From: CAKMZU01 sp965248335
GTDB lineage: Bacteria; Pseudomonadota; Gammaproteobacteria; Pseudomonadales; DT-91
DNA: 64,000 bases
Direction: 5' to 3'
Assembly: GCA_965248335.1 (NCBI GenBank)
Contig: CBDFIY010000002.1
Coordinates: 806,001-870,000, forward strand
The translations under genes and the position numbers were made by a program. This document shows, one piece after another, positions 52,487 to 60,907 of the stretch (position 1 is the stretch's first letter; each line of letters begins with the position of its first letter). The notes under the pieces were generated by a model, which worked only from the letters and a program-made list of their open reading frames with translations, searched no databases and was not told where the DNA came from.

Positions 52487-54402
52487 CACGGCGAATTTTC
52501 CCTAGTTAATTTTCCTTGTAAAAACAAAAACATAACCCTATCAACTGGACAAAAGCAATTTGTTCTGTAAAATGCCATACCTCAAACAGACAAATGAGAA
52601 GTGGCTTGCGGCACTCCCGATTAAAGGTTAGACCCGTAGATGCAGCGGAAGAGCAGCTATTTCAAGACCTCATGCAAGCTCATCACTACCTTGGGGCACT
52701 ACGGAAAATTGGTAATACAATCTGGTATTTCGCCATAATTGATGATCAGCCTGTCGCATTGCTCAGTTTTTCTGCAGCTGCACTGAAGTGCGCAGACAGG
52801 GATCAGTGGATTGGCTGGAGCTATAGGCATCAATACGACAGGCTAAATTTAATAGCCAATAATTCACGTTTTCTGATATTGCCTGGCTGCCACGCTAAAA
52901 ACCGAGCATCACAAATCCTTTCCTTATGCCGACGAAGAATTCAAAAAGATTGGATTGAACGCTTTTCTTACCCTTTGTTATTACTCGAAACTTTTGTTGA
53001 TCCAGAACGCTACCACGGCACGATCTACCGCGCATCAAATTGGGTGCTTGTTGGCAAAACCAAAGGCTATAGCCGGACAAGAAATCATTACAGCAAACAG
53101 TCAGAATCCCAGAAATTAATTTTTCTTCAACCCTTGCAGAATAATGCAAAAACCATACTTTCCAGCCCCCTTATCGACGAACACTATCAAACAGGAAAAA
53201 TAAGAAGAATGAAACTCACTGCAGATCAAATGCTATCTTTGTATGACGCGTTTAAGGGTGTTGATGATAGCCGCAGAGCACAAGGAAAAAAACATAAAAT
53301 GCCTAACATATTATCTTTATCTGTAGCGGCAGTTCTTTGTGGCATGATTGGATATAAAGATATTTCCATCTGGGTTCAGTCACTAGGGCAAAAAGCGCGT
53401 AGCCGCTTTAAATGTAGAAAACGCAATGGCATCTATGAGGTTCCAAGCCGGACGGTTATTCGAAACGCACTAATTAATATTAAACCAGAGCAACTTGATC
53501 AGGCTCTGAATGCGTGGAACGAACAATATGCATCCATCGACGAAAGCCTTGCGATTGATGGGAAAACAATGTGCGGAGCCATTAATGAAAAAGGTTTTCA
53601 GACACATATAATGAGCGCTATTGGTCATAAAAGTGGGCGTTGTTACACTCAAAAAAAGTAGGTGTCTTGGCAGTGGATGGTAGCGATGAAGAAAAACAAA
53701 CAAATGAAATAAAAGTAGCTGCACCAATGCTGGACAGCATCAACATTAAAGGGAAAACAATCACTGCAGATGCACTACTTACACAAAGAGAATTTGCTAC
53801 TTACATTGTAGGTAAGCGCGAAGCAAATTATCATTTAACTGTAAAAGGTAATCAAAAAAATCTTCTAGGAGATATTAAATTACATTTCAAAAATATAAAG
53901 AAAGAAGCAGATTATATTAAAACGGGTAAAGGAGAGCATGGCCGGATAGAAACGCGAAAAATATGGACCACAACAGAGCTAAATGACTATCTTGATTTTC
54001 CGTATGTTCGTCAGGTTTTTATGATTGAGCGTGAAAGTGTTGAGAAGAAAACGGGCAAGAAAAGCCATGAGATTGTTTATGGTGTTACTAGCATACCAAA
54101 GGAAGATGCTAATGCGGAGCGAGTGCTTGAAGATAATAGAGGGCATTGGTCTATAGAAAGCTGTCATTATATGATCGACTGGAATTACGATGAGGATCGT
54201 AGTCAGATTCGTACCCTGTTTGGCCCTGAAAATATAACCCGTCTACGACGCTTTGCTATTGGTCTACTTAAAAGCCGAAAAAGTACAGAAACCATACCCG
54301 AAATGATGAAAAAATTAATGTTAAATGTAAGAAGCGTGTTTGATTATTTGAAAATGACTAAGAATTCAATGGCGACCATGAGTTAGCGTAGATTCGCCGT
54401 GG
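52487..54402 (+). mobile_element. ISAs1-family element with 9-bp target duplication (1916 bp)
   Basis: The inverted tips are CACGGCGAATTTT at the left and the complement of CACGGCGAATCTAC at the right. The direct repeat GGTTTTAGG at 52478-52486 and 54403-54411 is the target duplication. One long transposase gene fills the element, with one frame break. Confidence 0.9.
52594..54386 (+). CDS. ISAs1-family transposase with N-terminal DUF4338 (DruA-like) domain, frame-shifted
   Basis: Residues about 1-200 are a DUF4338 domain (ALLSFSAAALKCADRDQWIG, HQYDRLNLIANNSRFLILPG, LLLLETFVDPERYHGTIYR). A full ISAs1 transposase follows with DESLAIDGKTMCGA (first Asp), TITADALLTQREFA (second Asp) and HWSIESCHYMIDWNYDEDRS (Glu). 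The frame from 52594 stops at a TAG at 53659-53661, directly after the heptamer A AAA AAG. A -1 slip there continues as KKVGVLAVDGSDEE to 54386. This is either a lost A in a homopolymer or a programmed frameshift. DUF4338 is also the DruA protein of Druantia defence systems, but here it is part of an IS. Confidence 0.88.
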
Positions 54403-54483
54403 GTTTTAGGTTGGTATTATTGCCATCACTGGCGCAGAATGTCGTCATTATAAAAATAATGCGTCAAAGCGTTGAGGGAAATC

Positions 54484-54888
54484 ATGGTTAAGCTCTTTTC
54501 AATCTCTTTTTTTGTATTGTCCATAGCGTTGTCTGGTATGTTCGTTAATGCGGGTAAGTTTTATAAATGGGTGGATGAGCAAGGGAATACGCACTACGCC
54601 CAAAATCGGCCGGCAGAAGCCGCAGTGAGTGTTGTGAGAACGTATAATGCCCAGCCAATAAAAGTGGAAACCTCACCTGAGCAACTGAAAAAGCAGCAAG
54701 CGTTGATAGCGCCTACCACAAAAACAGAGGCGATTAAAAAAGATAAAGCGTTGTGTCAACAAGCGAAGAGCAATATCAAGGTGTTAATGAGTCGGCCAAT
54801 GATTATGCAAGAAGGCAAGTTGATGACCATTGAGGAAAAAAATAAACAGGTTAAAAGTGCTCGGGATATTGTAACAATTCACTGCTGA
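54484..54888 (+). CDS. DUF4124-domain exported protein 1
   Basis: 134 residues from ATG 54484 (GAGGGAAA upstream; a TTG 12 bp earlier is less likely). A signal peptide (FVLSIALSGMFVNA) precedes the DUF4124 motif KFYKWVDEQGNTHYAQNRPA. The rest is Lys/Gln-rich with two Cys (LCQQAKSN and the C-terminal HC). The family is periplasmic, common in Gammaproteobacteria, and of unknown role. It is the first of a tandem pair of paralogues, 5-23 bp apart depending on the second start. Confidence 0.8.
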   Translation: MVKLFSISFFVLSIALSGMFVNAGKFYKWVDEQGNTHYAQNRPAEAAVSVVRTYNAQPIKVETSPEQLKKQQALIAPTTKTEAIKKDKALCQQAKSNIKVLMSRPMIMQEGKLMTIEEKNKQVKSARDIVTIHC

Positions 54889-54911
54889 GTAAATTGTTTG
54901 TGTTTACAGCT

Positions 54912-55373
54912 ATGGGTAAGTTCATTGCTCGAATAAAACGTAGATCAGTATTCGTGTTACTGACACTGATAACGTTACCGCTGTGTGCAGAAGTATTTGT
55001 TTGGGTAGATGGAAATGGACGGAAACACTTTTCTGATCAAAAACCCATAGATCAAGTGGCGAAGGTGAGGACGTTTTCCGAAAACACACACAAAGATCGA
55101 GATTCGCTTTCAAGACAGCAGGCGATGAATGCATTTTTAAATCAGCAATCGAAAGATAAGGCTCAAAAAGAAAAGCAATCGAGAAAAAATGCAAGCGCTA
55201 GCAAAAAGAAGCAGGCTAAGTGCGCGTTTGCCAAACGTCGCATTCAACATAATAAAGCGGTGAGCGTTATGTACAGCCTGAATGATAAAGGGGAGCGAAT
55301 CGTTTGGACGGATGCTCAACGTGTTGCCTATACCAAAAAGTTAAGTAGACGTGCGAAAACGCTTTGCCATTAA
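54912..55373 (+). CDS. DUF4124-domain exported protein 2
   Basis: 153 residues from ATG 54912, chosen because it gives a classical leader (GKFIARIKRRSVFVLLTLIT, then LPLCAEVF); a TTG at 54894 is the alternative. The DUF4124 motif is EVFVWVDGNGRKHFSDQKPI. The C-terminal half is strongly basic, with Cys at AKCAFAKRR and LCH. A paralogue of the preceding gene sharing domain order and Cys positions, so probably a tandem duplication that has diverged. Confidence 0.78.
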   Translation: MGKFIARIKRRSVFVLLTLITLPLCAEVFVWVDGNGRKHFSDQKPIDQVAKVRTFSENTHKDRDSLSRQQAMNAFLNQQSKDKAQKEKQSRKNASASKKKQAKCAFAKRRIQHNKAVSVMYSLNDKGERIVWTDAQRVAYTKKLSRRAKTLCH

Positions 55374-55458
55374 TCGGATGTACGGTTAATAAGCTTTCTT
55401 TGCTTGATTAAACCTCGCGCATATTGGGTTGTTGTTAAGAGAAATCAGGTTATTTTTT

Positions 55459-56763
55459 TTAAATTATACCCATAAGCCATGCGCATAAAAAAACAATGGC
55501 ACTGAACCCCCAAACCCAGAAAAATGCATAGCGTATATACTCCCCCATCTCAAGCCTCGCAAGCCCCAAAGCCAGCCATAAAGCAGGAGAAAATGGGCTA
55601 ATAAAAGTACCTAGAATGTTACCTATAATCATGGCATAGGCCACAGACAAGGATGGTACACCTTGTGTAGTGGTAATTTGCTCGATGACTGGTAATAAAG
55701 CAAAATAATAGGCATCGGTATTGAGTATCAGTTCCAAAGGAACGCCAAAGAAACCAATGATCAAATGCAAATAAGGCACGAAAATACTTGGCATGATTTG
55801 AACGATGCTTTCAGCAAGTGCAGTTAGCATATTTGAGCCTTTGAGTACGCCTAAAAAAATACCGGCGGCAAAAATAATCGTTGCCATAATAATAGCGCCA
55901 GGTGCATGCGCCTTGATACGTTCGAACTGCTCCTTTTGGCTAGGAAAATTGATGGAAAGTGCAACACTTACGCCAATCATGAAAACTAATGCTGGTGGGA
56001 TAATAGATGACATGAGTAATGCGATAATACCGAGGGTGAGTAAGCCGTTTACCCAAAGGTATAATGTTGACCTTCTTGTTACGGCAGTTTGCTGAATGTC
56101 AGCGTTATAAAAATCTTGATGAGGGGTAAGTGATTGCTCAGGCAAATGCCTAATGATTTTTTTTTCACGCCTGCTTAGAAAGTAAGCAAAAGCAATTAAG
56201 AGTAAAAATGCAATGCCCTGTACGGGGATTAAGGGAAGCCATAATTTCACAGGGTCCATTTCTAACACGGTAGCAACACGGCCTAAAGGGCCTGCCCAAG
56301 GTAGCATGTTCATGATGCTTGCGCTTAATCCGATGAGGAGAATCAGTAGGTAGGGGCTCATCTTGAGCCGCTTGTAGAGCGGTAGCAACGCCGGTATAGA
56401 TATTAAAAATGTTGAGGCGCCAGAGCCATCGAGGTGTGCGACAGCCGCTATGATAACGGTGGTGATGATGATCGCGGTAATGTTACCTTGTGTGAGCGAC
56501 AGCATTTTATTTATGATCGTTTCGAAGAGACCAATGTCCTGCATGAGGCCGAAGTAAAGGATAGCGAAAATGAACATCGTCGATATGCTCATTACCTTTA
56601 ATAAACCATCATTAAAAAAGAGACTGATTTCCTGGAAGTTAAAGCCTGCTAAAAGGGCTGCAACTAAGGGAATAAGTGTGAGGGCAACGATAGGGCCGAC
56701 TCGACCATAAAGAAGAACTGCAACAACGGAAAGTACCGTTATCAGGGCGATGAGACTGAGCAT
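55459..56763 (-). CDS. CitMHS-family citrate:cation symporter-like permease
   Basis: 434 residues with about twelve helices in two halves. Family motifs are VAHLDGSGASTFLISIPALL and PWAGPLGRVATVLEMDP in the first half, and NILGTFISPFSPALWLALGL in the second. CitMHS proteins carry metal-citrate complexes with H+; the substrate here is only inferred. No citrate two-component system is adjacent. It is downstream (same strand) of the disrupted Cys-rich gene but separated from it. Confidence 0.85.
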   Translation of the reverse strand: MLSLIALITVLSVVAVLLYGRVGPIVALTLIPLVAALLAGFNFQEISLFFNDGLLKVMSISTMFIFAILYFGLMQDIGLFETIINKMLSLTQGNITAIIITTVIIAAVAHLDGSGASTFLISIPALLPLYKRLKMSPYLLILLIGLSASIMNMLPWAGPLGRVATVLEMDPVKLWLPLIPVQGIAFLLLIAFAYFLSRREKKIIRHLPEQSLTPHQDFYNADIQQTAVTRRSTLYLWVNGLLTLGIIALLMSSIIPPALVFMIGVSVALSINFPSQKEQFERIKAHAPGAIIMATIIFAAGIFLGVLKGSNMLTALAESIVQIMPSIFVPYLHLIIGFFGVPLELILNTDAYYFALLPVIEQITTTQGVPSLSVAYAMIIGNILGTFISPFSPALWLALGLARLEMGEYIRYAFFWVWGFSAIVFLCAWLMGII

Positions 56764-57032
56764 GGCGTGCCGTTTTTTTTAGAAAGTTGGTTTATTCGAT
56801 TGACGGTTTGGTAGAATGTTCCATTTATTCGTCGTTATCACTGTTATCTGTGGCAGGCTGATGCACCTCAATTTTTTTCTGTAGGCCTGAGGAGCAAGGT
56901 TGTGGTTCCCCATTAATAACTTCAAGAAGTGGGATATCTCTAGGTTGTGTTGTGATAGGGGCTTCTTGAAGTACGGTATTCTCAGGTTCTGTTACGGTAG
57001 ATTTCAACATACTTGTCGCCTAAAGTTTACTT

Positions 57033-58109
57033 TTATGCCGCCTGATTTATTTCCCTATTACTTTTAGATTTCCCTGGGTTTAAATAAACCTCAGCAATGT
57101 GATCCCAGTTTCTAATGTCGCCACTCCATCGCTCTGGGTGCGCCATTTTCGCCTGTAGATAAACAGCTTTACGGTTGATTAAGATAATTCTATCTTGCTT
57201 CGTATGACGCTCTACAGGCGTGACATATTTTATGCTGCTGTGTCTGTGCTCATGATTATACCAATCAGCAAATCCATTCACCCATTTTCGTGCTAAATCT
57301 AAACCCTCAAAGGCTTTTTCTGGGTATTCTGGTCGATACTTAAGTGTTCTAAATAATGACTCAGAATAAGGGTTATCATTACTAACAGAGGGGCGGCTAA
57401 ACGACGGAGCAACCCCTAATTCTTGCAGTGTCGCTAGCATTGTTGCGCCTTTCATCGGGCTACCGTTGTCCGAATGTAAGATCACCTGATTCGGCTTAAT
57501 CCCTTCACGTAAGCAAATATCTGTCATTAAATCTGCGGCCAATGCACTGCTTTCTTGTTCATATACCTGCCAACCAACAATCTTTCGGCTATAAATATCC
57601 ATGACAAGATACAAGTAATAAAACAAGCCTTTTACCGTTGTTGGTAAATACGTAATATCCCAACTATAAATCTGATTCGGGCCTGTGGCCGTCAACGATT
57701 CAGGTTTTGTAATAACTCTGGCAGGCTTACTTCTCAGCCGATGCTTATCTTGTTTATGTGCTTTTAACACACGGTAAATAGTGGATTCAGATGCGATGTA
57801 CACACCTTTATCTGCAAGCATTGGCACGATGACGCTGGGCGATAAATTCGCGTATTCAGGTTGGTTGCAGACCTGAATAATACGCTGTCTCTCAAGCTCA
57901 CTGAGCTTATTACAAGGGCTGTGCTTGGCTGACAAACGACCATCTTCATCGCCCTCTGGTCGCGCCCAGCGCTGTAATGTTTTTGGTGTAATGCCTATAA
58001 TATCGCAAGCCTGCCTTTGCCTAGCACCATTGGATCGAGCCTCGCTAATCAAGTGAATAATATCATCACGCTCTTGTTTCACTATTAGCTGGCCTCGTCG
58101 CTTTCCCAT
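57033..58109 (-). CDS. IS3-family transposase OrfB, copy 3
   Basis: The same 358-residue DDE transposase as copy 2, intact, with the slippery A8 at 58121-58128. Confidence 0.95.
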   Translation of the reverse strand: MGKRRGQLIVKQERDDIIHLISEARSNGARQRQACDIIGITPKTLQRWARPEGDEDGRLSAKHSPCNKLSELERQRIIQVCNQPEYANLSPSVIVPMLADKGVYIASESTIYRVLKAHKQDKHRLRSKPARVITKPESLTATGPNQIYSWDITYLPTTVKGLFYYLYLVMDIYSRKIVGWQVYEQESSALAADLMTDICLREGIKPNQVILHSDNGSPMKGATMLATLQELGVAPSFSRPSVSNDNPYSESLFRTLKYRPEYPEKAFEGLDLARKWVNGFADWYNHEHRHSSIKYVTPVERHTKQDRIILINRKAVYLQAKMAHPERWSGDIRNWDHIAEVYLNPGKSKSNREINQAA

Positions 58110-58606
58110 ATTTCGTGGACTTTTTTTTGGAGTACTAGCAGCGCTGCTGTTTCAGCTAATGCCTTATCTTTACGGTTTAACTCCTTTTTTAGTAACTTAA
58201 TGTCATTTTTAAATTGCTTATTCTCACTTTGAATTTCTGAAGCAGTCGATAGGGGCTTATTCTTGATAAAATCACCTCTCCATTGGTTGATATGATGTGG
58301 GTATATTCCTTTCTCTCGGCAAAGCTGGCTGATGTCCTCGACGCTCAAAGATCCGCAGGCAATGACCATATTCAAACGTTCTTCAGCGCTCCAATCTTGG
58401 GGCCTTTTTTCTTTAACCATGGTCATTACCCCACCATCTAATGGTTGATTAAGCCGTTGCTCTTTAGCCTGTCTAATCCATTTTTGTAACGTCGAATGGC
58501 CAATACCTAAGTTTTCAGCCACATCCTTGATGCTCATACATTCTTGTCGGCTCAATGCCTTTTCTATTGCCTGTATCTTAAACGAATGGGTAAACGATTT
58601 TCTCAT
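58085..58606 (-). CDS. IS3-family OrfA, copy 3
   Basis: 173 residues, identical to OrfA of the other two copies. Confidence 0.93.
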   Translation of the reverse strand: MRKSFTHSFKIQAIEKALSRQECMSIKDVAENLGIGHSTLQKWIRQAKEQRLNQPLDGGVMTMVKEKRPQDWSAEERLNMVIACGSLSVEDISQLCREKGIYPHHINQWRGDFIKNKPLSTASEIQSENKQFKNDIKLLKKELNRKDKALAETAALLVLQKKVHEIWESDEAS

Positions 58607-59180
58607 TTTTTATGCCTCTAATTAAAATTTTAGAGGCGACAAGTATCCTGACACAGGGGGGTTATAACAGGATCTTTAAATATGTTGGGAAGCTTTGCTA
58701 ATGCAGCATCTGGAATTTTTTCCAGACAGTTTTCAGGTAGTGCAAACGTTGGTCGGTTGTTAAAGGTATTCCATATTGCATTAATGCCACACCAGAGCGT
58801 GCAGGCTGAACAGGCAACAGTGCTAGAAGCACATGCGCTAACTTGAACTATCTCTGCTGGTGACATTGCTGATGTTACTGTTATATGCCCAAACAAAATT
58901 ATTGTTGGAAGTAGTTTTTTCCAATACTTTATAGTGCTTGTGAGTGAGGTGTTAATCACTGATTTTGTAAAGTGTACCATTATTTGTCAACGCTCAAATT
59001 TACTTGTCATGCCGATACCTTGTTAAATAATATTGACGCTATATTGGTCATCAGGTGGCCTTGAAGGTTCTGCCGAATGACAGAAATATTATTTGTGTAC
59101 CTTGGAGAATTGGCTTTAGGGGGTAATTTGATAAGTGCCCATGAATAATTTTTCTGTTCACCATTGTTTGTCGCTAGGGG

Positions 59181-59186
59181 TATAAT
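59181..59186 (+). promoter_or_regulatory. -10 box TATAAT of the arsC operon
   Basis: A perfect TATAAT 29 bp before the arsC start codon. No convincing -35 at standard spacing, so it may be an extended or activator-dependent promoter. The remaining gap from 58981 holds no gene. Confidence 0.5.
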
Positions 59187-59214
59187 TGGTCTTTTATAAA
59201 GAAAGACCTTTTTT

Positions 59215-59565
59215 ATGAGTAAAATTACCTTCTTGCATAATCCTCGCTGTTCCAAGTCTCGACAGACTTTGGTCATTCTTGAAGAAAAAGGCATTACGCC
59301 AGAAATTGTTTTATATCTGGAGCAAACACCCTCAGAGTTGGCGATTGCTCAAATTCTCAAAAAATTGGGCATGCCAGCAAGACAGTTATTACGGAAGGGG
59401 GAGGCCGAGTACAAAGAGAATGGTTTGTCGGATGAGTCTTTAACAGAGGAACAGCTGATTACCTACATGCATAAATACCCCAAATTGATTGAGCGACCGA
59501 TTGTCATTAAGGGTGATAAAGCCGTGATAGGCCGCCCACCTGAATCTGTTCTCGTGTTGCTTTAA
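59215..59565 (+). CDS. arsC: Arsenate reductase (glutaredoxin type)
   Basis: A thioredoxin-fold arsenate reductase of 116 residues. The catalytic Cys is in FLHNPRCSKSRQTLVIL (about C12), and the C-terminal arginine region is LIERPIVIKGDKAVIGRPPE. It reduces arsenate to arsenite using glutathione and glutaredoxin. No arsB, acr3 or arsR is present, and in this arsC-wrbA-DUF2069 setting it is often a housekeeping gene rather than part of an arsenic operon. Confidence 0.93.
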   Translation: MSKITFLHNPRCSKSRQTLVILEEKGITPEIVLYLEQTPSELAIAQILKKLGMPARQLLRKGEAEYKENGLSDESLTEEQLITYMHKYPKLIERPIVIKGDKAVIGRPPESVLVLL

Positions 59566-59568
59566 CGC

Positions 59569-60165
59569 ATGTCTGCCCCTTATATTTTAGTGCTTTTTTA
59601 CAGCCGTTATGGCGCTTGCGAGCGCATGGCGAGCGAAATTTCACGTGGTGTTGTTAAGGCCGGAGTTGAAGCGAAGATCCGCACGGTTCCGCCTGTCTCG
59701 GCGGTGAGTGAGCAAGTCGAAGAGAATATACCCCGGTCGGGCGCTTTGTATTGTGAGCTGGATGAATTGCGTGAGTGTTCGGGGTTGATTATAGGAAGCC
59801 CTACACGATTCGGTAATATGGCTGCACCGTTGAAATATTTCATCGATCAAACCTCAAGTTTATGGCTGTCAGGCGATTTAATTGATAAACCGGCGGCAGC
59901 CTTTACGTCGTCATCAAGCTTGCATGGTGGCCAAGAAAGTACGCTACTGAGCATGATGCTGCCTTTATTACATCAAGGGATGCTTTATGTTGGCTTGCCC
60001 TACAGTGAGTCGGCATTGCATACGACAACGTCAGGTGGTACGCCTTATGGCGCTAGCCATCATGCGCACGATGAAGACAACGATTTAACCATAGATGAGA
60101 AAACACTCTGCCAAGCGCTAGGGCTTCGTGTTGCCAAGATTGCAAAACAATTGCGTGAGGAATAA
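59569..60165 (+). CDS. wrbA: NAD(P)H:quinone oxidoreductase, WrbA type
   Basis: A 198-residue flavodoxin-like FMN enzyme that reduces quinones by two electrons. The flavin-binding start is ILVLFYSRYGACERMASEI and the family signature is GSPTRFGNMAAPLKYFID (about 77-94), followed by SSSLHGGQESTLLSM. It begins 3 bp after arsC and ends 5 bp before the DUF2069 gene. Confidence 0.94.
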   Translation: MSAPYILVLFYSRYGACERMASEISRGVVKAGVEAKIRTVPPVSAVSEQVEENIPRSGALYCELDELRECSGLIIGSPTRFGNMAAPLKYFIDQTSSLWLSGDLIDKPAAAFTSSSSLHGGQESTLLSMMLPLLHQGMLYVGLPYSESALHTTTSGGTPYGASHHAHDEDNDLTIDEKTLCQALGLRVAKIAKQLREE

Positions 60166-60170
60166 TAAAT

Positions 60171-60542
60171 ATGCAGGTTGTTGATTATAAAAAACGCGCG
60201 TTTGTTGCTATGTGTTTGACGCGATTAGGGTTATTTCTTTTAGTTGTTGATATTATTGTAAGCACGCTATGGATGGTGCCTACCCATAAGTCACCGAACC
60301 TTGTGGTGTGCTTGATGGCGTTACTGCCTTTAGCTTTACTGCTACCTTGGATTATAAAGAAAAATACACGGGCGCATATCTGGCTTTGCTTTGTACTGCT
60401 TGGGTATTTTTTGAATGCTGTACTGCATGCGTTTATTGCACAATACGGCTGGCTACCTTTATTGGAAATTACTATTTTAATCGGGCTTTTTATCAGTTCA
60501 ATGCTCTTTGCGCGTTGGCAGCACCGTGCTGTCAATGCATGA
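60171..60542 (+). CDS. DUF2069 membrane protein
   Basis: 123 residues with four helices (for example LGLFLLVVDIIVSTLW and LLEITILIGLFISSML) and the family ending FARWQHRAV. The role is unknown; the gene is conserved next to arsC and wrbA in Gammaproteobacteria, as here, where the three are 3-5 bp apart and surely one operon. Confidence 0.88.
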   Translation: MQVVDYKKRAFVAMCLTRLGLFLLVVDIIVSTLWMVPTHKSPNLVVCLMALLPLALLLPWIIKKNTRAHIWLCFVLLGYFLNAVLHAFIAQYGWLPLLEITILIGLFISSMLFARWQHRAVNA

Positions 60543-60546
60543 GTGA

Positions 60547-60861
60547 TTAGCGGTCAATCTCATTAGGAAAGTCAGCCTGCCAAGCCTCGAAACCGCCATC
60601 TATGCTATAAATTTGTTCAAAGCCTTTTTCGTGTAAGAGTTGCGCAGCTGATTGGCTTGATATGCCGTGGTAACAGCAAACAAGAAGCGGGGCATCAAGG
60701 TCAGCTGTTTCAATAAAATCCTGTAAATTATGTTGCTGTAAGGATAAAGAACCAGGAATGCAACCCTGAACGAAGGATTGCTCATCACGAATATCAACGA
60801 ACTGTGCTGTTTTGTCATTCAAAAAGTTGTGCGCTTGTTGGGTGGAAATGCGTGTAAACAT
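60547..60861 (-). CDS. glpE: Thiosulfate sulfurtransferase GlpE-like (rhodanese)
   Basis: 104 residues from ATG 60861 (a longer upstream frame is rejected because it lacks a rhodanese extension and would overlap tmcA). A single rhodanese domain: FVDIRDEQSFVQGCIPGSLS and the active loop LVCCYHGISSQSAAQLL with the catalytic Cys near residue 65. It transfers sulfur from thiosulfate to acceptors such as cyanide or thioredoxin. Convergent with the DUF2069 gene, 4 bp apart. Confidence 0.88.
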   Translation of the reverse strand: MFTRISTQQAHNFLNDKTAQFVDIRDEQSFVQGCIPGSLSLQQHNLQDFIETADLDAPLLVCCYHGISSQSAAQLLHEKGFEQIYSIDGGFEAWQADFPNEIDR

Positions 60862-60907
60862 ATTGAACCTCAAGTAAGGAATATCAGCATTATAACGTGA
60901 TTCGATT

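Larger units (their letters stand above)
56995..58660 (-). mobile_element. IS3-family element, copy 3
   Basis: 1666 bp with the perfect 4-bp duplication GTTA (56991-56994, 58661-58664). It interrupts the Cys-rich exported gene, and its OrfA and OrfB are identical in protein sequence to copy 2. Confidence 0.97.
56825..58980 (-). pseudogene. Exported Cys-rich protein gene split by IS3 copy 3
   Basis: Removing IS3 copy 3 (56995-58660) and one GTTA joins the two ends in frame to give 161 residues: a signal-like N-terminus (WKKLLPTIILFGHITVTSA, about 20-38), a Cys-rich helix (VSACASSTVACSACTLWCGI), IWNTFNNRPTFALPENCLEK, LPNIFKDPVITEPENTV across the junction, then a Pro/Glu/Asn-rich acidic tail ending DNSDNDE. 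As it stands the gene ends shortly after reading into the element (PLCQDTCRL). The family is unrecognised. A secreted or membrane-inserted effector-like protein is one reading, without direct support. Confidence 0.65.

Noticed and set aside
52594..53200. A Druantia defence system based on the DruA-like domain
   Set aside because: The domain is fused to an ISAs1 transposase within clean IS ends and a 9-bp target duplication; no druB-E genes are near.
59215..59565. An arsenic-resistance operon
   Set aside because: Only arsC is present; its neighbours wrbA and DUF2069 form a conserved housekeeping arrangement without arsR, arsB or acr3.
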